A DNA stretch of 64,000 nt. Origin: Lactococcus paracarnosus (GTDB lineage Bacteria; Bacillota; Bacilli; Lactobacillales; Streptococcaceae). The first letter of the stretch is position 1. Each line of letters begins with the position of its first letter. The position numbers were made by a program, and so were the translations under genes. This document shows positions 33,514-44,545 of this stretch, piece by piece. The DNA lies in NCBI RefSeq assembly GCF_006770285.1, contig NZ_CP017195.1, positions 186,001 to 250,000 on the forward strand, in the 5' to 3' direction. Below the pieces are notes generated by a model, which searched no databases, had not been told where the DNA came from, and saw nothing but the letters and a program-made list of their open reading frames with translations.

Positions 33514-35004
33514 ATGACTTTAATTTACCAATCAACGCGTGATAAAACGAACAAAGTGACTGCCAGCCAAGCCATTCTTCAAGGACTTGCAACAGATGGG
33601 GGTCTCTATATCCCAAGCCAAATACCAGAGGTTAAACTAGATTTTGACGTCCTTAAAACGTCGAGCTACCAAGATATTGCGACATGTGTCTTGTCTGCTT
33701 TTCTTGATGACTTTACAGCAGAAGAAATCGCCTATTGTGTTGACAATGCTTATGATGCTAAGTTTGATGACCCAAGCATCGCACCGCTTGTTAAGTTAGG
33801 TGGGCAATACAATTTAGAGCTTTTTCACGGGAATACGATTGCCTTTAAAGATATGGCCCTATCTATTTTACCTTATCTGATGACAACAGCTGCTAAAAAA
33901 CATGGTGTTGATCGAGAGATTGTGATTTTAACTGCGACATCGGGTGACACAGGGAAAGCTGCCATGGCTGGATTTGCTGATGTGCCTGGTACAAAAATCA
34001 TCGTCTTCTATCCTAAAGATGGTGTATCAAAAATTCAAGAAAAACAAATGACGACACAAGTCGGTGAAAACGTAAAAGTCATCGCGATCGATGGAAATTT
34101 TGATGATGCACAGACGACTGTCAAACAGATGTTCAATGATGAAGCCTTACGAGAAAAAATGTTTGCCAATCACAAGCAATTCTCAAGTGCAAATTCGATG
34201 AATATCGGTCGTCTCATTCCCCAAATTAGTTATTATGTGTACGCCTATGCACAACTTGTCAAGACAGGTGCAATCAAGAACGGTGATCAGATTAACTTTA
34301 CAGTCCCAACTGGTAATTTTGGGAATATCTTAGCTGCCTATTATGCCAAACAAATTGGCTTGCCAATCAATCTGTTGATTTGTGCATCGAATGAAAATAA
34401 TGTCTTAACAGACTTTTTCAAAACAGGTATCTATGATAAGAATCGTGATTTTTTTGTGACGAGTTCACCATCGATGGATATTCTTGTCTCGTCAAATCTT
34501 GAACGCTTGATCTACCATTTGACAGGTAATTCAGATGTTTTAACATCAGAATTAATGCAGTTGCTTAATGCAGACGGTGAGTATCGGATCACAGATGACA
34601 TGTTTAAGCAGTTAGGTGATTTCTATGCAGACTTTGCTGATGAAGCTCAAATTAGCTCAGAAATTTCGGCAACTTTTGAAGCAGATAACTATGTAGAAGA
34701 TCCCCATACTGCAGTGGCAAGTGCCGTATATAAAAAATATGCCTTAGCAACAGGTGATCAAACACCAACAGTAGTTGTGTCTACCGCAAGTCCTTACAAA
34801 TTCCCTCGTGTGGTAGTTGACAGTCTAACTAGATCTTCAGCGAAAACAGATGATTTTGAGTTGGTTAAACAGCTAGCAGACCTCTCGAAAGTTCCTCTGC
34901 CAAAAGCCGTATCAGATTTGTTTGGTGCACCTGTTTTGCATCATGAGGTTATCGCGACATCGGATATGCAAATCGCTGTGACAAGCTATCTAGAATTGGA
35001 CTAG
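33514..35004 (+). CDS. thrC: Threonine synthase
   Basis: PLP enzyme converting O-phospho-L-homoserine to L-threonine, 496 aa, the long (fungal/enterobacterial-like) class. The PLP lysine is K112 in HGNTIAFKDMALS. TATSGDTGKAA near residue 147 and FTVPTGNFGNILAAYYAKQ near residue 267 bind the cofactor phosphate and substrate. AGAGGTAGG precedes the ATG. The gene stands alone, with its own promoter and a very strong terminator. Its product, threonine, is the substrate of the IlvA encoded further downstream. Confidence 0.96.
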   Translation: MTLIYQSTRDKTNKVTASQAILQGLATDGGLYIPSQIPEVKLDFDVLKTSSYQDIATCVLSAFLDDFTAEEIAYCVDNAYDAKFDDPSIAPLVKLGGQYNLELFHGNTIAFKDMALSILPYLMTTAAKKHGVDREIVILTATSGDTGKAAMAGFADVPGTKIIVFYPKDGVSKIQEKQMTTQVGENVKVIAIDGNFDDAQTTVKQMFNDEALREKMFANHKQFSSANSMNIGRLIPQISYYVYAYAQLVKTGAIKNGDQINFTVPTGNFGNILAAYYAKQIGLPINLLICASNENNVLTDFFKTGIYDKNRDFFVTSSPSMDILVSSNLERLIYHLTGNSDVLTSELMQLLNADGEYRITDDMFKQLGDFYADFADEAQISSEISATFEADNYVEDPHTAVASAVYKKYALATGDQTPTVVVSTASPYKFPRVVVDSLTRSSAKTDDFELVKQLADLSKVPLPKAVSDLFGAPVLHHEVIATSDMQIAVTSYLELD

Positions 35005-35025
35005 ATTTGATTTAACATTATATAA

Positions 35026-35079
35026 TCTATAGAAGAAAAGAGGTGTTCAGCTAGCTGAACACCTCTTTTCTTCTATAGA
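35026..35079. terminator. Perfect 54-nt palindrome, bidirectional terminator
   Basis: The 27 bases 35026-35052 are the exact reverse complement of 35053-35079, with no spacer. The centre AGCT would form a small loop in RNA. Runs of A/T near the arm ends give terminator activity on both strands for the converging thrC and mscL. Confidence 0.85.
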
Positions 35080-35086
35080 AATACAA

Positions 35087-35467
35087 TTATTTTTGTTTTA
35101 ATAAATCACGGATCTCTCTTAATGTTTCCACTTCTTCAGTTACAATCACATCTTCAACAACTTCTTCTTCTTTTTTGCTAGTCATGAAAAAGTTATTAAT
35201 CGTTTTGATTAAAATAAAAATAACAAATGCCGTAATCAAAAAGTTCAATACATCATTTAAAAATTTGCCATAAGCAAAAGTTGCGTTGCCCAGTTTGAAA
35301 CTCAGTTTAGCAAGTGCACCATCTTGAACAAAAATACCGATCAATGGATTGATCAAGTTATCAACCAAAGATTTAACAATAGCAGTGAAAGCACCACCAA
35401 TAATAACACCAACAGCTAAATCAAGTACGTTACCACGTAAAATAAAGACTTTGAATTCTTTTAACAT
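35087..35467 (-). CDS. mscL: Large-conductance mechanosensitive channel
   Basis: 126-aa membrane channel that opens on hypo-osmotic stretch and lets solutes out. It has the conserved N-terminal amphipathic helix [22 protein letters not shown]1 with [22 protein letters not shown]2 near residues 70-92 and a charged C-terminal helix. The ATG at 35467 has AGGAGG eight bases upstream, better than the TTG codon three bases earlier. Confidence 0.96.
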   Translation of the reverse strand: MLKEFKVFILRGNVLDLAVGVIIGGAFTAIVKSLVDNLINPLIGIFVQDGALAKLSFKLGNATFAYGKFLNDVLNFLITAFVIFILIKTINNFFMTSKKEEEVVEDVIVTEEVETLREIRDLLKQK

Positions 35468-35529
35468 CAATAAAACCTCCTATATAATATAGTTATTATA
35501 ACATAAAATGATAAAAAAAGAATAAAGAC

Positions 35530-35694
35530 TTGCCAAGTGCCCCATTTTCTGTTAATATAGATAAGTACTGCGTAAAGCGTAGTATGTAGCTATGAAGCGA
35601 GAGGTTGTGATACACCCGGACGCGTTGCCACGTGTCCTGTATTAGTTTTCTCGTGGAGCTAGCCTATTCTAAGAAATAGACGAGAGGAGAAAAA
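35530..35694 (+). promoter_or_regulatory. S10 operon promoter and structured leader
   Basis: TTGCCA (35530-35535), 17-bp spacer, TAATAT (35553-35558) with a leader of about 130 nt. The leader has two hairpins: 35566-35572 with 35578-35584 (7 bp), and 35618-35625 with 35630-35637 (8 bp, loop TGCC). Such leaders control ribosomal protein operons by autogenous binding. Which protein binds here cannot be read. Confidence 0.6.
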
Positions 35695-36003
35695 ATGGCA
35701 AACAAAAAAATTCGCATTCGTTTGAAAGCATATGAACATGGTATTCTTGATCAAGCGGCTGAAAAAATCGTAGAAACTGCGAAACGTACTGACGCATCTG
35801 TAGCAGGTCCAATCCCGCTTCCGACTGACCGTTCAGTATATACAATCATCCGTGCGACGCACAAATACAAAGATTCACGTGAACAATTTGAAATGCGCAC
35901 ACACAAACGTTTGATCGATATCATTAACCCAACACAAAAAACTGTTGACGGCTTGATGAAACTCGACTTACCAAGTGGTGTTAACATCGAAATCAAACTA
36001 TAA
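35695..36003 (+). CDS. rpsJ: 30S ribosomal protein S10
   Basis: uS10, 102 aa, in the head of the small subunit; also the NusE partner of NusG/NusB in antitermination. The core block [21 protein letters not shown] and GPIPLPT are diagnostic. First gene of the S10 operon, with GAGGAG before the ATG. Confidence 0.98.
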   Translation: MANKKIRIRLKAYEHGILDQAAEKIVETAKRTDASVAGPIPLPTDRSVYTIIRATHKYKDSREQFEMRTHKRLIDIINPTQKTVDGLMKLDLPSGVNIEIKL

Positions 36004-36016
36004 GAAAGGAACTCTA

Positions 36017-36640
36017 ATGACAAAAGGAATCTTAGGGAAAAAAGTGGGAATGACCCAAATTTTCACCGAAACTGGCGAGTTAATCCCAGTAACTGTCGTT
36101 GAAGCTGCAGCAAACGTTGTACTTCAAGTCAAAACAGTCGCAACTGACGGCTACGAAGCTGTTCAAGTTGGTTTTGATGACAAACGTGAAGTTTTGAGTA
36201 ACAAACCTGCCAAAGGCCATGTTGCGAAAGCAAACACTGCTCCTAAGCGCTTCATTCGTGAATTCAAGAATATTGAAGGCTTGGAAGTGGGCGCTGAATT
36301 GACAGTAGAACAATTTGAAGCTGGAGATGTTGTTGACATCACTGGTACGACTAAAGGTAAAGGTTTCCAAGGCGTTATCAAACGTTACGGACAATCACGA
36401 GGACCAATGTCTCACGGTTCGCGTTACCATCGTCGTCCAGGGTCAATGGGTCCTGTTGCACCTAACCGTGTATTCAAAAATAAACGCCTTGCCGGCCGTA
36501 TGGGTGGTAATCGCGTAACTGTACAAAACTTAGTTGTTGTACAAGTTGTCCCTGAAAAAAATGTAATCCTTGTTAAAGGTAACATCCCAGGCGCTAAAAA
36601 ATCACTTATCACAGTTAAATCAGCTATTAAAGCTAAATAA
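36017..36640 (+). CDS. rplC: 50S ribosomal protein L3
   Basis: uL3, 207 aa, an early assembly protein near the peptidyl-transferase centre. [13 protein letters not shown] at the N-terminus and [14 protein letters not shown] near residue 133 are signatures. The ATG at 36017 has AGAAAGGA upstream; a longer frame reaching into rpsJ is not used. Confidence 0.98.
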   Translation: MTKGILGKKVGMTQIFTETGELIPVTVVEAAANVVLQVKTVATDGYEAVQVGFDDKREVLSNKPAKGHVAKANTAPKRFIREFKNIEGLEVGAELTVEQFEAGDVVDITGTTKGKGFQGVIKRYGQSRGPMSHGSRYHRRPGSMGPVAPNRVFKNKRLAGRMGGNRVTVQNLVVVQVVPEKNVILVKGNIPGAKKSLITVKSAIKAK

Positions 36641-36663
36641 TAAGGAAAGGAGATAAGTTAAAA

Positions 36664-37290
36664 ATGACAAACGTATCATTATTTAAACAAGACGGAACGC
36701 AAGCTGGCGAGATCACATTAAACGATGCAGTATTTGGTATTGAACCAAATGAATCTGTAGTCTTTGATGTTATCCTTAGCCAACGTGCTAGCCTTCGTCA
36801 AGGTACTCACGCAGTTAAAAACCGTTCAGCTGTACGCGGTGGTGGTAGAAAACCATGGCGTCAAAAAGGAACTGGTCGTGCCCGTCAAGGGTCAATCCGC
36901 TCACCACAATGGCGTGGCGGTGGCGTAGTCTTCGGACCAACACCACGTTCTTACGGTTACAAATTGCCGCAAAAAGTTCGTCAACTTGCACTTAAATCAG
37001 TTTACTCTGAAAAAGTTGTAGAAAACAAACTTGTGGCAGTTGATGCGCTCAACTTCGACGCACCAAAAACTGCAGAATTTGTAAAAGTTCTTGAAGCACT
37101 TGCAATCGAACGTAAAGTTCTTGTAATCTTCGAAAACGAAGGAAATAAATTCGCTGAATTGTCTGCACGTAACATTCCAAATGTTCAAGTAACAACTGCT
37201 AACTCAGCATCTGTACTTGATATCGCTAATAACGATAAAATTTTGGTGACACAAGCAGCTCTATCTCAAATAGAGGAGGTTCTTGCATAA
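36664..37290 (+). CDS. rplD: 50S ribosomal protein L4
   Basis: uL4, 208 aa, lining the exit tunnel. The tunnel loop [20 protein letters not shown] near residue 65 is conserved. L4 is the classic autogenous repressor of S10 operons in other bacteria. It overlaps rplW by one base (TAATG). Confidence 0.98.
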   Translation: MTNVSLFKQDGTQAGEITLNDAVFGIEPNESVVFDVILSQRASLRQGTHAVKNRSAVRGGGRKPWRQKGTGRARQGSIRSPQWRGGGVVFGPTPRSYGYKLPQKVRQLALKSVYSEKVVENKLVAVDALNFDAPKTAEFVKVLEALAIERKVLVIFENEGNKFAELSARNIPNVQVTTANSASVLDIANNDKILVTQAALSQIEEVLA

Positions 37291-37577
37291 TGTCATTGTA
37301 CGACGTAATCAAAAAACCAATCATCACTGAAAGCTCTATGCTTGCAATGGATGAAAAAAAATATACATTTGAAGTTGATGGCCGCGCGCACAAACTTCTT
37401 ATCAAACAAGCTGTTGAAGCTGCGTTTGAAGGTGTAAAAGTTGCTTCTGTAAATACTGTCAATGTTAAACCTAAAGCTAAACGCGTAGGTAAATACACAG
37501 GATATACAAACAAAGTGAAAAAAGCTATCGTGACCCTGACGGCTGATTCTAAAAACATTGAAATTTTCGGGGAATAA
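37290..37577 (+). CDS. rplW: 50S ribosomal protein L23
   Basis: uL23, 95 aa, at the tunnel exit, where trigger factor and SRP dock. [12 protein letters not shown] at the N-terminus and [20 protein letters not shown] are signatures. Translationally coupled to rplD. Confidence 0.98.
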   Translation: MSLYDVIKKPIITESSMLAMDEKKYTFEVDGRAHKLLIKQAVEAAFEGVKVASVNTVNVKPKAKRVGKYTGYTNKVKKAIVTLTADSKNIEIFGE

Positions 37578-37591
37578 GAAAGGAGTAATCA

Positions 37592-38425
37592 GTGGGTATT
37601 AAAGTATACAAACCGACGACAAATGGTCGTCGTAACATGACAAGCCTTGACTTTGCTGAAATTACGACTAACAAACCTGAGAAATCATTGTTGGTATCGC
37701 TTAAAAGCAAAGCTGGTCGTAACAACCATGGTCGTATTACAGTACGTCACCAAGGTGGTGGACACAAACGTCATTACCGTGTGATCGACTTCAAACGTAA
37801 CCACGATGATGTGGTTGCTAAAGTTGCAACGATCGAGTATGATCCAAACCGTTCAGCAAATATTGCTTTGGTTGTTTACACTGATGGTGTAAAATCATAC
37901 ATCCTTGCACCTAAAGGTCTTGTGGTTGGTCAAACAATCATTTCTGGCGCAACTGCTGATATCAAAACTGGTAATGCTTTGCCACTTGCAAACATTCCAG
38001 TTGGTACTTTAATTCATAATATTGAATTAAAACCAGGTAAAGGTGGACAATTAGTACGTTCTGCTGGTGCTTCTGCACAAGTACTTGGTCAAGAAGGTAA
38101 ATATACACTTGTACGTTTACAATCTGGCGAAGTTCGTATGATCTTGTCTACTTCACGTGCGACAGTTGGTGTTGTTGGTAATGGTGAACACAGTCTTGTG
38201 AACATCGGTAAAGCCGGCCGTAACCGTTGGAAGGGTATCCGTCCAACAGTTCGTGGATCAGTAATGAACCCGAACGATCACCCACACGGTGGTGGTGAAG
38301 GTAAACAACCAGTTGGTCGTAAATCTCCGTCTACACCTTGGGGTAAACCAGCACTTGGTCTTAAAACACGTAATAAGAAAGCTAGATCTAGCAAACTTAT
38401 CATTCGTCGTAAAAACCAAAAATAA
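37592..38425 (+). CDS. rplB: 50S ribosomal protein L2
   Basis: uL2, 277 aa, needed for subunit joining and peptidyl transfer. It starts at GTG with AGGAG upstream. [19 protein letters not shown] near residue 224 holds the conserved histidine near the peptidyl-transferase centre. A 93-nt spacer follows before rpsS. Confidence 0.98.
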   Translation: MGIKVYKPTTNGRRNMTSLDFAEITTNKPEKSLLVSLKSKAGRNNHGRITVRHQGGGHKRHYRVIDFKRNHDDVVAKVATIEYDPNRSANIALVVYTDGVKSYILAPKGLVVGQTIISGATADIKTGNALPLANIPVGTLIHNIELKPGKGGQLVRSAGASAQVLGQEGKYTLVRLQSGEVRMILSTSRATVGVVGNGEHSLVNIGKAGRNRWKGIRPTVRGSVMNPNDHPHGGGEGKQPVGRKSPSTPWGKPALGLKTRNKKARSSKLIIRRKNQK

Positions 38426-38468
38426 TTATCCGCCAGCTCCGGCTTAGCACCGGCAGTGGTCCAATAGC

Positions 38469-38492
38469 AGTCAAGTAATTAATTAGTTGACT
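38469..38492. repeat. 24-nt palindrome in the rplB-rpsS spacer
   Basis: AGTCAA and TTGACT flank TAATTAATTA with one G/G mismatch pair, giving a near-perfect palindrome 27 nt before rpsS. A CCGG/CCGG hairpin lies upstream in the same spacer. Possible processing or attenuation site. Confidence 0.5.
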
Positions 38493-38518
38493 AAACATTA
38501 AAGGAGAAACCATTACAC

Positions 38519-38797
38519 ATGGGACGCAGTCTTAAAAAAGGCCCTTTCGTCGATGATCATTTGATGAAAAAGGTTGTTGCTCAAGAAGGCAACGAAAAGA
38601 AAACAGTTATTAAAACTTGGTCACGTCGTTCTACGATTTTCCCTAACTTCATCGGTTACACGATTGCAGTTTATGATGGTCGTAAACATGTACCAGTTTA
38701 TATTCAAGAAGACATGGTAGGACACAAATTGGGCGAATTCGCACCAACACGTACTTACCGTGGCCACGCAGCAGACGATAAAAAAACACGTCGTTAA
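38519..38797 (+). CDS. rpsS: 30S ribosomal protein S19
   Basis: uS19, 92 aa, in the head of the small subunit. [18 protein letters not shown] and [16 protein letters not shown] are diagnostic. AAAGGAG lies upstream. Confidence 0.98.
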   Translation: MGRSLKKGPFVDDHLMKKVVAQEGNEKKTVIKTWSRRSTIFPNFIGYTIAVYDGRKHVPVYIQEDMVGHKLGEFAPTRTYRGHAADDKKTRR

Positions 38798-38816
38798 TTT
38801 ATAGAGGAGGAAAAAA

Positions 38817-39161
38817 ATGGCAGAAATTACTTCAGCTAAAGCAACTGCTCGTACAGTCCGCGTTTCACCTCGTAAATCACGTCTTGTAATCGACTTGATT
38901 CGTGGGAAAAACGTTGCAGATGCTATCGCAACACTTAAATTCACACCAACTAAAGCAGCAAATGAGATTGAAAATGTTTTAAACTCTGCAATCGCAAATG
39001 CTGAAAACAACTTTGGTCTTGAAAAAGCAAACCTTTTCGTTTCTGAAGCCTACATTAATGAAGGCCCAACTATGAAACGTTTTCGCCCACGTGCGAAGGG
39101 TTCAGCTTCACCAATTAATAAACGCACAAGCCACATCACTGTGGTTGTGACAGAAAAATAA
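38817..39161 (+). CDS. rplV: 50S ribosomal protein L22
   Basis: uL22, 114 aa, tunnel protein with the extended loop [19 protein letters not shown] near residue 88, the site of macrolide-resistance changes in other species. AGAGGAGG is the ribosome binding site. Confidence 0.98.
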   Translation: MAEITSAKATARTVRVSPRKSRLVIDLIRGKNVADAIATLKFTPTKAANEIENVLNSAIANAENNFGLEKANLFVSEAYINEGPTMKRFRPRAKGSASPINKRTSHITVVVTEK

Positions 39162-39173
39162 GGAGGTAAAATC

Positions 39174-39827
39174 GTGGGTCAAAAAGTACATCCTATTGGT
39201 ATGCGTGTCGGAATCATTCGTGACTGGGACGCAAAATGGTATGCTGAAAAAGAATACGCAAGTTACCTCCATGAGGACCTTGCAATCCGTAAGCTTGTTC
39301 AAACTAAACTTGCTGATGCTTCAGTTTCAACTATTGAAACTGAACGTGCTGTAAATAAAGTAATCGTTACTTTACACACAGCTAAACCAGGTATGGTTAT
39401 CGGTAAATCAGGCGCTAGTGTTGATTCACTTCGTGCTGAGTTAAACGCACTTACTGGTAAACAAGTTCATATCAACATCGTTGAAATCAAAAAACCTGAC
39501 CTTGATGCTCACCTAGTAGGTGAAGGTATCGCGCGTCAACTTGAACAACGTGTTGCTTTCCGTCGTGCTCAAAAACAAGCAATCCAACGTACAATGCGTG
39601 CTGGTGCCAAAGGTATCAAAACACAAGTATCTGGTCGTTTGAATGGTGCCGATATCGCCCGTGCTGAAGGCTATTCAGAAGGAACTGTGCCATTGCACAC
39701 ACTCCGTGCTGATATCGACTACGCATGGGAAGAAGCAGATACAACTTATGGTAAACTAGGCGTTAAAGTTTGGATCTACCGTGGTGAAATCTTGCCTACT
39801 AAAAAATCAGTGAAAGGAGACAAATAA
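39174..39827 (+). CDS. rpsC: 30S ribosomal protein S3
   Basis: uS3, 217 aa, GTG start with AAGGAGG. KH domain with [15 protein letters not shown] near residue 72, and the C-terminal [20 protein letters not shown]. It overlaps rplP by one base. Confidence 0.98.
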   Translation: MGQKVHPIGMRVGIIRDWDAKWYAEKEYASYLHEDLAIRKLVQTKLADASVSTIETERAVNKVIVTLHTAKPGMVIGKSGASVDSLRAELNALTGKQVHINIVEIKKPDLDAHLVGEGIARQLEQRVAFRRAQKQAIQRTMRAGAKGIKTQVSGRLNGADIARAEGYSEGTVPLHTLRADIDYAWEEADTTYGKLGVKVWIYRGEILPTKKSVKGDK

Positions 39828-40255
39828 TGTTAGTACCTAAACGTGTGAAACACCGCCGCGAATTCCGTGGTAAAATGCGTGGGGAAGCTAAAGGCGGTAA
39901 AGAAGTCGCATTTGGCGAATTTGGTCTCCAAGCTACAACATCTCACTGGATTACAAACCGTCAAATCGAGGCAGCTCGTATTGCGATGACACGTCACATG
40001 AAACGTGGTGGTAAAGTTTGGATTAAAATTTTCCCTCATAAATCATATACTGCAAAAGCTATCGGGGTCCGTATGGGTTCTGGTAAAGGGGCACCTGAAG
40101 GTTGGGTATCTCCAGTAAAACGTGGTAAAATAATGTTTGAAATCGCTGGCGTTTCTGAAGAAGTCGCTCGTGAAGCATTACGTCTTGCATCCCATAAACT
40201 TCCTGTTAAAACTAAGTTTGTAAAACGTGCTGAGGAGGAAACAAATGAAGCTTAA
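39827..40255 (+). CDS. rplP: 50S ribosomal protein L16
   Basis: uL16, 142 aa, near the tRNA sites of the large subunit. [19 protein letters not shown] and [20 protein letters not shown] are diagnostic. It overlaps rpmC by 11 nt at its 3' end. Confidence 0.98.
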   Translation: MLVPKRVKHRREFRGKMRGEAKGGKEVAFGEFGLQATTSHWITNRQIEAARIAMTRHMKRGGKVWIKIFPHKSYTAKAIGVRMGSGKGAPEGWVSPVKRGKIMFEIAGVSEEVAREALRLASHKLPVKTKFVKRAEEETNEA

Positions 40256-40451
40256 TGAAGTAAAATCACTTTTGACAGAACTTCGTGGTCTTTCAGTTGA
40301 AGAACTCGCAACACGCGAACAAGGTTTGAAAAAAGAATTGTTCGATTTGCGTTTCCAAGCGGCTGCTGGTCAGCTTGAAAACACTGTCCGTCTCAACGAA
40401 GTTAAGAAAACTATTGCTCGCGTGAAAACTGTTCAACGCGAAGCGAAATAA
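40245..40451 (+). CDS. rpmC: 50S ribosomal protein L29
   Basis: uL29, 68 aa, helical hairpin at the tunnel exit ([18 protein letters not shown]). The ATG at 40245 has GAGGAGG within the end of rplP. Confidence 0.97.
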   Translation: MKLNEVKSLLTELRGLSVEELATREQGLKKELFDLRFQAAAGQLENTVRLNEVKKTIARVKTVQREAK

Positions 40452-40473
40452 TAGATAGGGAGAAACCTTTAAA

Positions 40474-40734
40474 ATGGAACGTAATCAACGTAAAGTTTAT
40501 CAAGGCCGCGTGGTTTCTGACAAAATGGATAAAACCATTACTGTTGTCATCGAAACAAAACGTAACCACCCTGTCTATGGTAAACGTATTAACTACTCTA
40601 AAAAATTGAAAGCTCACGACGAAAATAACTCAGCTAAAATGGGTGATATTGTTCGCGTGATGGAAACTCGTCCTTTATCAAAAGACAAACGTTTCCGTCT
40701 TGTCGAAATCGTTGAAGAAGCAGTCATCATCTAA
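40474..40734 (+). CDS. rpsQ: 30S ribosomal protein S17
   Basis: uS17, 86 aa, OB-fold protein of early small-subunit assembly. [19 protein letters not shown] and [20 protein letters not shown] are diagnostic. Confidence 0.98.
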   Translation: MERNQRKVYQGRVVSDKMDKTITVVIETKRNHPVYGKRINYSKKLKAHDENNSAKMGDIVRVMETRPLSKDKRFRLVEIVEEAVII

Positions 40735-40754
40735 TCTAAAAGGAGGAATTTGCT

Positions 40755-41123
40755 GTGATTCAATCAGAATCTCGTTTGAAAGTTGCTGATAACAGCGGTG
40801 CCAAAGAAATTCTTGCAATCAAAGTCCTAGGTGGCTCTGGTCGTAAATTTGCTGGTATCGGTGATGTTATTGTTGCATCTGTAAAATCTGCAGCTCCTGG
40901 CGGAGTTGTAAAAAAAGGTGAAGTTGTCAAAGCGGTTATCGTGCGTACTAAATCAGGTGCACGTCGTACTGACGGTTCATACATCAAGTTTGACGAAAAC
41001 GCTGCTGTTATCATTAAAGATGACAAAACGCCTCGTGGAACACGTATCTTTGGCCCAGTGGCCCGCGAATTACGTGAAGGTAACTTCATGAAAATCGTTT
41101 CATTGGCACCAGAAGTACTTTAA
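40755..41123 (+). CDS. rplN: 50S ribosomal protein L14
   Basis: uL14, 122 aa, at the subunit interface. GTG start with [26 protein letters not shown] and [17 protein letters not shown] are diagnostic. Confidence 0.98.
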   Translation: MIQSESRLKVADNSGAKEILAIKVLGGSGRKFAGIGDVIVASVKSAAPGGVVKKGEVVKAVIVRTKSGARRTDGSYIKFDENAAVIIKDDKTPRGTRIFGPVARELREGNFMKIVSLAPEVL

Positions 41124-41193
41124 TACTAAACACAAACACAGTCCCCTCACTGAGGGTGTCGCTTGCGACGTAAGAAAATAGGAGAATACTCAA

Positions 41194-41499
41194 ATGTTTG
41201 TAAAAACAGGTGATACTGTCAAAATCATCGCTGGTAAAAGCCGCGGTGTAACAGGTAAAGTGATCAAAGCTTTGCCAAAAGCTAACAAAGTTGTAGTCGA
41301 AGGTGCTAACATTATCAAAAAACACCAAAAACCTAACAACGAAAATCCAAACGGTGCGATTCTTGAACTTGAAGCGCCTATCCATGTATCAAATGTACAA
41401 GTACTTGATAAAAATGGTGTTGCAGGCCGTGTTGGATACAAAGTTGAAGGCGACAAAAAAGTTCGCTACAACAAAAAATCTGGCGAAATCCTAGATTAA
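41194..41499 (+). CDS. rplX: 50S ribosomal protein L24
   Basis: uL24, 101 aa, assembly initiator with an N-terminal KOW motif ([20 protein letters not shown]). AGGAG upstream. A 70-nt spacer with a short stem separates it from rplN. Confidence 0.98.
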   Translation: MFVKTGDTVKIIAGKSRGVTGKVIKALPKANKVVVEGANIIKKHQKPNNENPNGAILELEAPIHVSNVQVLDKNGVAGRVGYKVEGDKKVRYNKKSGEILD

Positions 41500-41521
41500 T
41501 AGACACGGAAAGGAGAATATA

Positions 41522-42064
41522 ATGACTAATCGTTTGAAAGAAAAATACACTAGCGAAGTAATCCCAGCGTTGACTGAACAATTCAACTACACATCTGTTA
41601 TGGCTGTGCCAAAAGTTGATAAAATCGTCCTCAACATGGGTGTTGGTGATGCTGTAAACAACTCGAAAAACCTTGATAAAGCTGTTGCTGAATTAGCCTT
41701 GATCTCTGGTCAAAAACCATTGATCACAAAAGCTAAGAAATCAATCGCTGGTTTCCGTTTACGTGAAGGCGTAGCAATCGGAGCGAAAGTAACACTCCGT
41801 GGCGAACGTATGTACGAATTTCTTGATAAATTGGTATCTGTCTCTCTTCCACGTGTCCGTGACTTCCATGGTGTCTCAAACAAAGCGTTTGATGGCCGTG
41901 GTAACTACACGCTAGGTGTGAAAGAACAGTTAATCTTCCCAGAAATTACGTATGATAACGTAGATAAAGTCCGTGGTTTGGATGTTGTTATCGTAACAAC
42001 TGCTAACACTGACGAAGAATCACGTGAATTGCTTGCCAAATTAGGCATGCCTTTCGCTAAATAA
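41522..42064 (+). CDS. rplE: 50S ribosomal protein L5
   Basis: uL5, 180 aa, central protuberance protein binding 5S r[14 protein letters not shown] near residue 34 and [20 protein letters not shown] near 112 are diagnostic. Confidence 0.98.
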   Translation: MTNRLKEKYTSEVIPALTEQFNYTSVMAVPKVDKIVLNMGVGDAVNNSKNLDKAVAELALISGQKPLITKAKKSIAGFRLREGVAIGAKVTLRGERMYEFLDKLVSVSLPRVRDFHGVSNKAFDGRGNYTLGVKEQLIFPEITYDNVDKVRGLDVVIVTTANTDEESRELLAKLGMPFAK

Positions 42065-42081
42065 TATAGGAGGTAAATATT

Positions 42082-42267
42082 TTGGCTAAAAAATCAATGA
42101 TTGCAAAGAACAAGCGTCCCGCTAAGTTCACTACGCAAGCGTACACACGTTGTGAAAAATGTGGTCGTCCACATTCAGTCTATCGTAAATTCCAACTTTG
42201 CCGTATTTGCTTCCGTGAATTGGCATATAAAGGGCAAATCCCAGGCGTAAAAAAAGCATCTTGGTGA
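42082..42267 (+). CDS. rpsZ: 30S ribosomal protein S14, zinc type
   Basis: uS14 of the short, zinc-binding type, 61 aa, with four cysteines in CEKC and CRIC. TTG start with AGGAGG. Low-zinc cells may use a zinc-free paralogue, not seen in this window. Confidence 0.96.
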   Translation: MAKKSMIAKNKRPAKFTTQAYTRCEKCGRPHSVYRKFQLCRICFRELAYKGQIPGVKKASW

Positions 42268-42410
42268 GCACTTTTTAGGAACGAATACTTGGTGTATACT
42301 GAGTATTTGAACGTAAAACTTTATAAGTCTACTAGTGTTAACTAGTGGAGTCGTTAATGAATAAGTGATGTTTAAGGCATCAAACTATTCATAATAGGAG
42401 AAAATAAAAA
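42268..42410 (+). other. Structured spacer rpsZ-rpsH
   Basis: 143 nt without a gene. It contains inverted repeats AATACT/AGTATT (about 42287-42317) and ACTAGT-GTTA-ACTAGT (about 42331-42346). Possible autogenous regulatory or RNA-processing element of the spc region. Confidence 0.4.
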
Positions 42411-42809
42411 ATGGTAATGACAGATCCGATCGCAGATTTCCTCACTCGTATTCGTAACGCTAACATGCGTAAATTCGATGTTGTTGAAGCTCCTGCATCA
42501 AAAATCAAACGCGATATTGCAAACATCCTTAAAGCTGAAGGATACGTTAAAGACGTTGAATTCATCGAAGATGACAAACAAGGTATCATCCGTGTTTTCC
42601 TTAAATACGGTAAAGATGGCGAAAAAGTTATCACTAACTTAAAACGTATCTCTAAACCTGGTTTGCGTGTTTACGTTAAATCTGGCGAAGTACCAAAAGT
42701 CCTTAATGGCTTAGGTACTGCTGTGATTTCTACATCTGAAGGTGTTGTAACTGATAAATCAGCTCGCGCTAAAAACATTGGTGGAGAAGTTCTCGCTTAC
42801 GTTTGGTAA
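42411..42809 (+). CDS. rpsH: 30S ribosomal protein S8
   Basis: uS8, 132 aa, primary 16S binder and autogenous regulator of the spc operon in E. coli. [16 protein letters not shown] and the C-terminal [22 protein letters not shown] are diagnostic. A second ATG six bases in is possible. Confidence 0.98.
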   Translation: MVMTDPIADFLTRIRNANMRKFDVVEAPASKIKRDIANILKAEGYVKDVEFIEDDKQGIIRVFLKYGKDGEKVITNLKRISKPGLRVYVKSGEVPKVLNGLGTAVISTSEGVVTDKSARAKNIGGEVLAYVW

Positions 42810-42927
42810 AAATGAGTTAAGCTATTTAACGCATTTTATCTGCAAAAGGAAATTCAGTAGCTTGCTACTGGAAACCCGTGAAAACAGTTCGTATCACTAC
42901 GGATTGATAATCTAACAGGAGACAAAC

Positions 42928-43464
42928 ATGTCACGTATTGGTAATAAACTAATTACTATCCCTGCTGGCGTTGAGGTTAAACTTGACGGCAATACAGCGA
43001 CAGTAAAAGGCCCTAAAGGTGAGCTTACACGCACATTCTCTAAACACATTGAAATCAAAATTGAAGGTTCTGAAATCACTTTGCATCGTCCAAATGATAC
43101 AAAAGAAATGAAGACAATTCATGGTACAACTCGTGCTAACTTCAATAACATGGTTGTAGGTGTATCTGAAGGGTTCAAAAAAGAACTTGAAATGCGCGGT
43201 GTTGGTTACCGTGCGCAACTTGCTGGAAACAAATTAACACTTTCAGTAGGTAAATCACATCCTGATGAAGTTGTTGCGCCTGATGGCATTACTTTTGAAG
43301 TACCATCAAACACACAAATCAACGTTTCTGGTGCTAATAAAGAAGTCGTTGGTGAAGTTGCAGCCTACATCCGTGGTATGCGCCCACCAGAACCTTATAA
43401 AGGTAAAGGGATTCGTTACGTTGGAGAATTTGTACGACGTAAAGAAGGTAAAACAGGTAAATAA
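42928..43464 (+). CDS. rplF: 50S ribosomal protein L6
   Basis: uL6, 178 aa, two-domain protein near the GTPase centre. The C-terminal [19 protein letters not shown] is diagnostic. ACAGGAGA upstream. The preceding 118-nt spacer contains the stem CAGTAGC/GCTACTG. Confidence 0.98.
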   Translation: MSRIGNKLITIPAGVEVKLDGNTATVKGPKGELTRTFSKHIEIKIEGSEITLHRPNDTKEMKTIHGTTRANFNNMVVGVSEGFKKELEMRGVGYRAQLAGNKLTLSVGKSHPDEVVAPDGITFEVPSNTQINVSGANKEVVGEVAAYIRGMRPPEPYKGKGIRYVGEFVRRKEGKTGK

Positions 43465-43672
43465 TCTTAAACTTCGATTTAACGACTTTATTCAGTTATT
43501 GTGTTATTTTGAGCTAAAGATTATCACTGTCATGTGACCAGTTAAGTTAAAAAGTTACTTATCTGGTTATTTTGAAGTAAACATGAACATCAACCTTTTG
43601 GAGAGAATTTGGAATCGCAAAGATTCTTGATAGCTACTAAGAGGGACTAGAAAAAAATAAGAGGTAAATATT
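43465..43672 (+). other. Long spacer rplF-rplR
   Basis: 208 nt without a recognisable gene, unusually long inside an spc operon. It is A/T-rich with weak inverted repeats and an AAGAGGTAAA site for the GTG start of rplR. No consensus promoter was recognised. Confidence 0.4.
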
Positions 43673-44020
43673 GTGATTTCTAAACCAGATAAAAATAAAA
43701 CGCGTCAAAAACGCCATCGTCGCGTACGCGGTAAAATCTCTGGTACTGCAGAGCGCCCACGTTTGAATGTTTTTCGTTCTAACACAAACATCTATGCACA
43801 AGTAATTGATGACATAGCAGGTGTAACGCTCGCAAGTGCCTCATCGTTGAAAGAAAACGGTACTAAATCTGAGCAATCTAAAGCAGTTGGTACTGCTGTA
43901 GCTAAAGCAGCTGTTGCTGCTGGTGTTACTGAAGTTATCTTCGACCGTGGTGGATACCTTTACCATGGACGTGTGCAAGCACTCGCTGAGGCTGCACGTG
44001 AAAATGGACTTAAATTCTAA
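43673..44020 (+). CDS. rplR: 50S ribosomal protein L18
   Basis: uL18, 115 aa, 5S rRNA-binding protein. It starts at [23 protein letters not shown] near residue 27 and [20 protein letters not shown] are diagnostic. Confidence 0.97.
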   Translation: MISKPDKNKTRQKRHRRVRGKISGTAERPRLNVFRSNTNIYAQVIDDIAGVTLASASSLKENGTKSEQSKAVGTAVAKAAVAAGVTEVIFDRGGYLYHGRVQALAEAARENGLKF

Positions 44021-44040
44021 GGAAAGGGGTAGACACTAAA

Positions 44041-44535
44041 ATGGCTAGAAACGAAGAAGTAAAAGAATTCGAAGAACGCGTAGTTGGCATCAACCGTGTA
44101 ACTAAAGTTGTAAAAGGCGGACGTCGCATGCGTTTTGCAGCGCTTGTTGTAGTTGGTGACCGTAACGGTCGCGTTGGATTTGGGACTGGTAAAGCACAAG
44201 AAGTACCAGAAGCAATCCGTAAAGCTATCGAGTCAGCTAAGAAAAACTTGATTACTGTACCTATGGTTGGTACAACAGTACCGCATCAAGTTCTTGGAGA
44301 ATTTGGCGGCGGTAAGATCTTGATCAAACCTGCTGTTGAAGGGGCTGGAGTTGCAGCTGGTGGCGCTGTACGTGCCGTCCTCGAACTTGCTGGTGTAGCT
44401 GATGTTACATCAAAATCACTTGGTTCAAACACACCAATCAACGTTGTTCGCGCAACTGTTGATGGTTTGAAACAATTGAAACGTGCTGAAGATGTTGCTG
44501 CATTACGTGGCATCTCTGTAGCAGATTTAGCGTAA
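44041..44535 (+). CDS. rpsE: 30S ribosomal protein S5
   Basis: uS5, 164 aa, decoding-fidelity protein. [20 protein letters not shown] near residue 23 (the spectinomycin-loop region in other species) and [13 protein letters not shown] are diagnostic. Confidence 0.98.
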   Translation: MARNEEVKEFEERVVGINRVTKVVKGGRRMRFAALVVVGDRNGRVGFGTGKAQEVPEAIRKAIESAKKNLITVPMVGTTVPHQVLGEFGGGKILIKPAVEGAGVAAGGAVRAVLELAGVADVTSKSLGSNTPINVVRATVDGLKQLKRAEDVAALRGISVADLA

Positions 44536-44545
44536 GGAGGAAATC

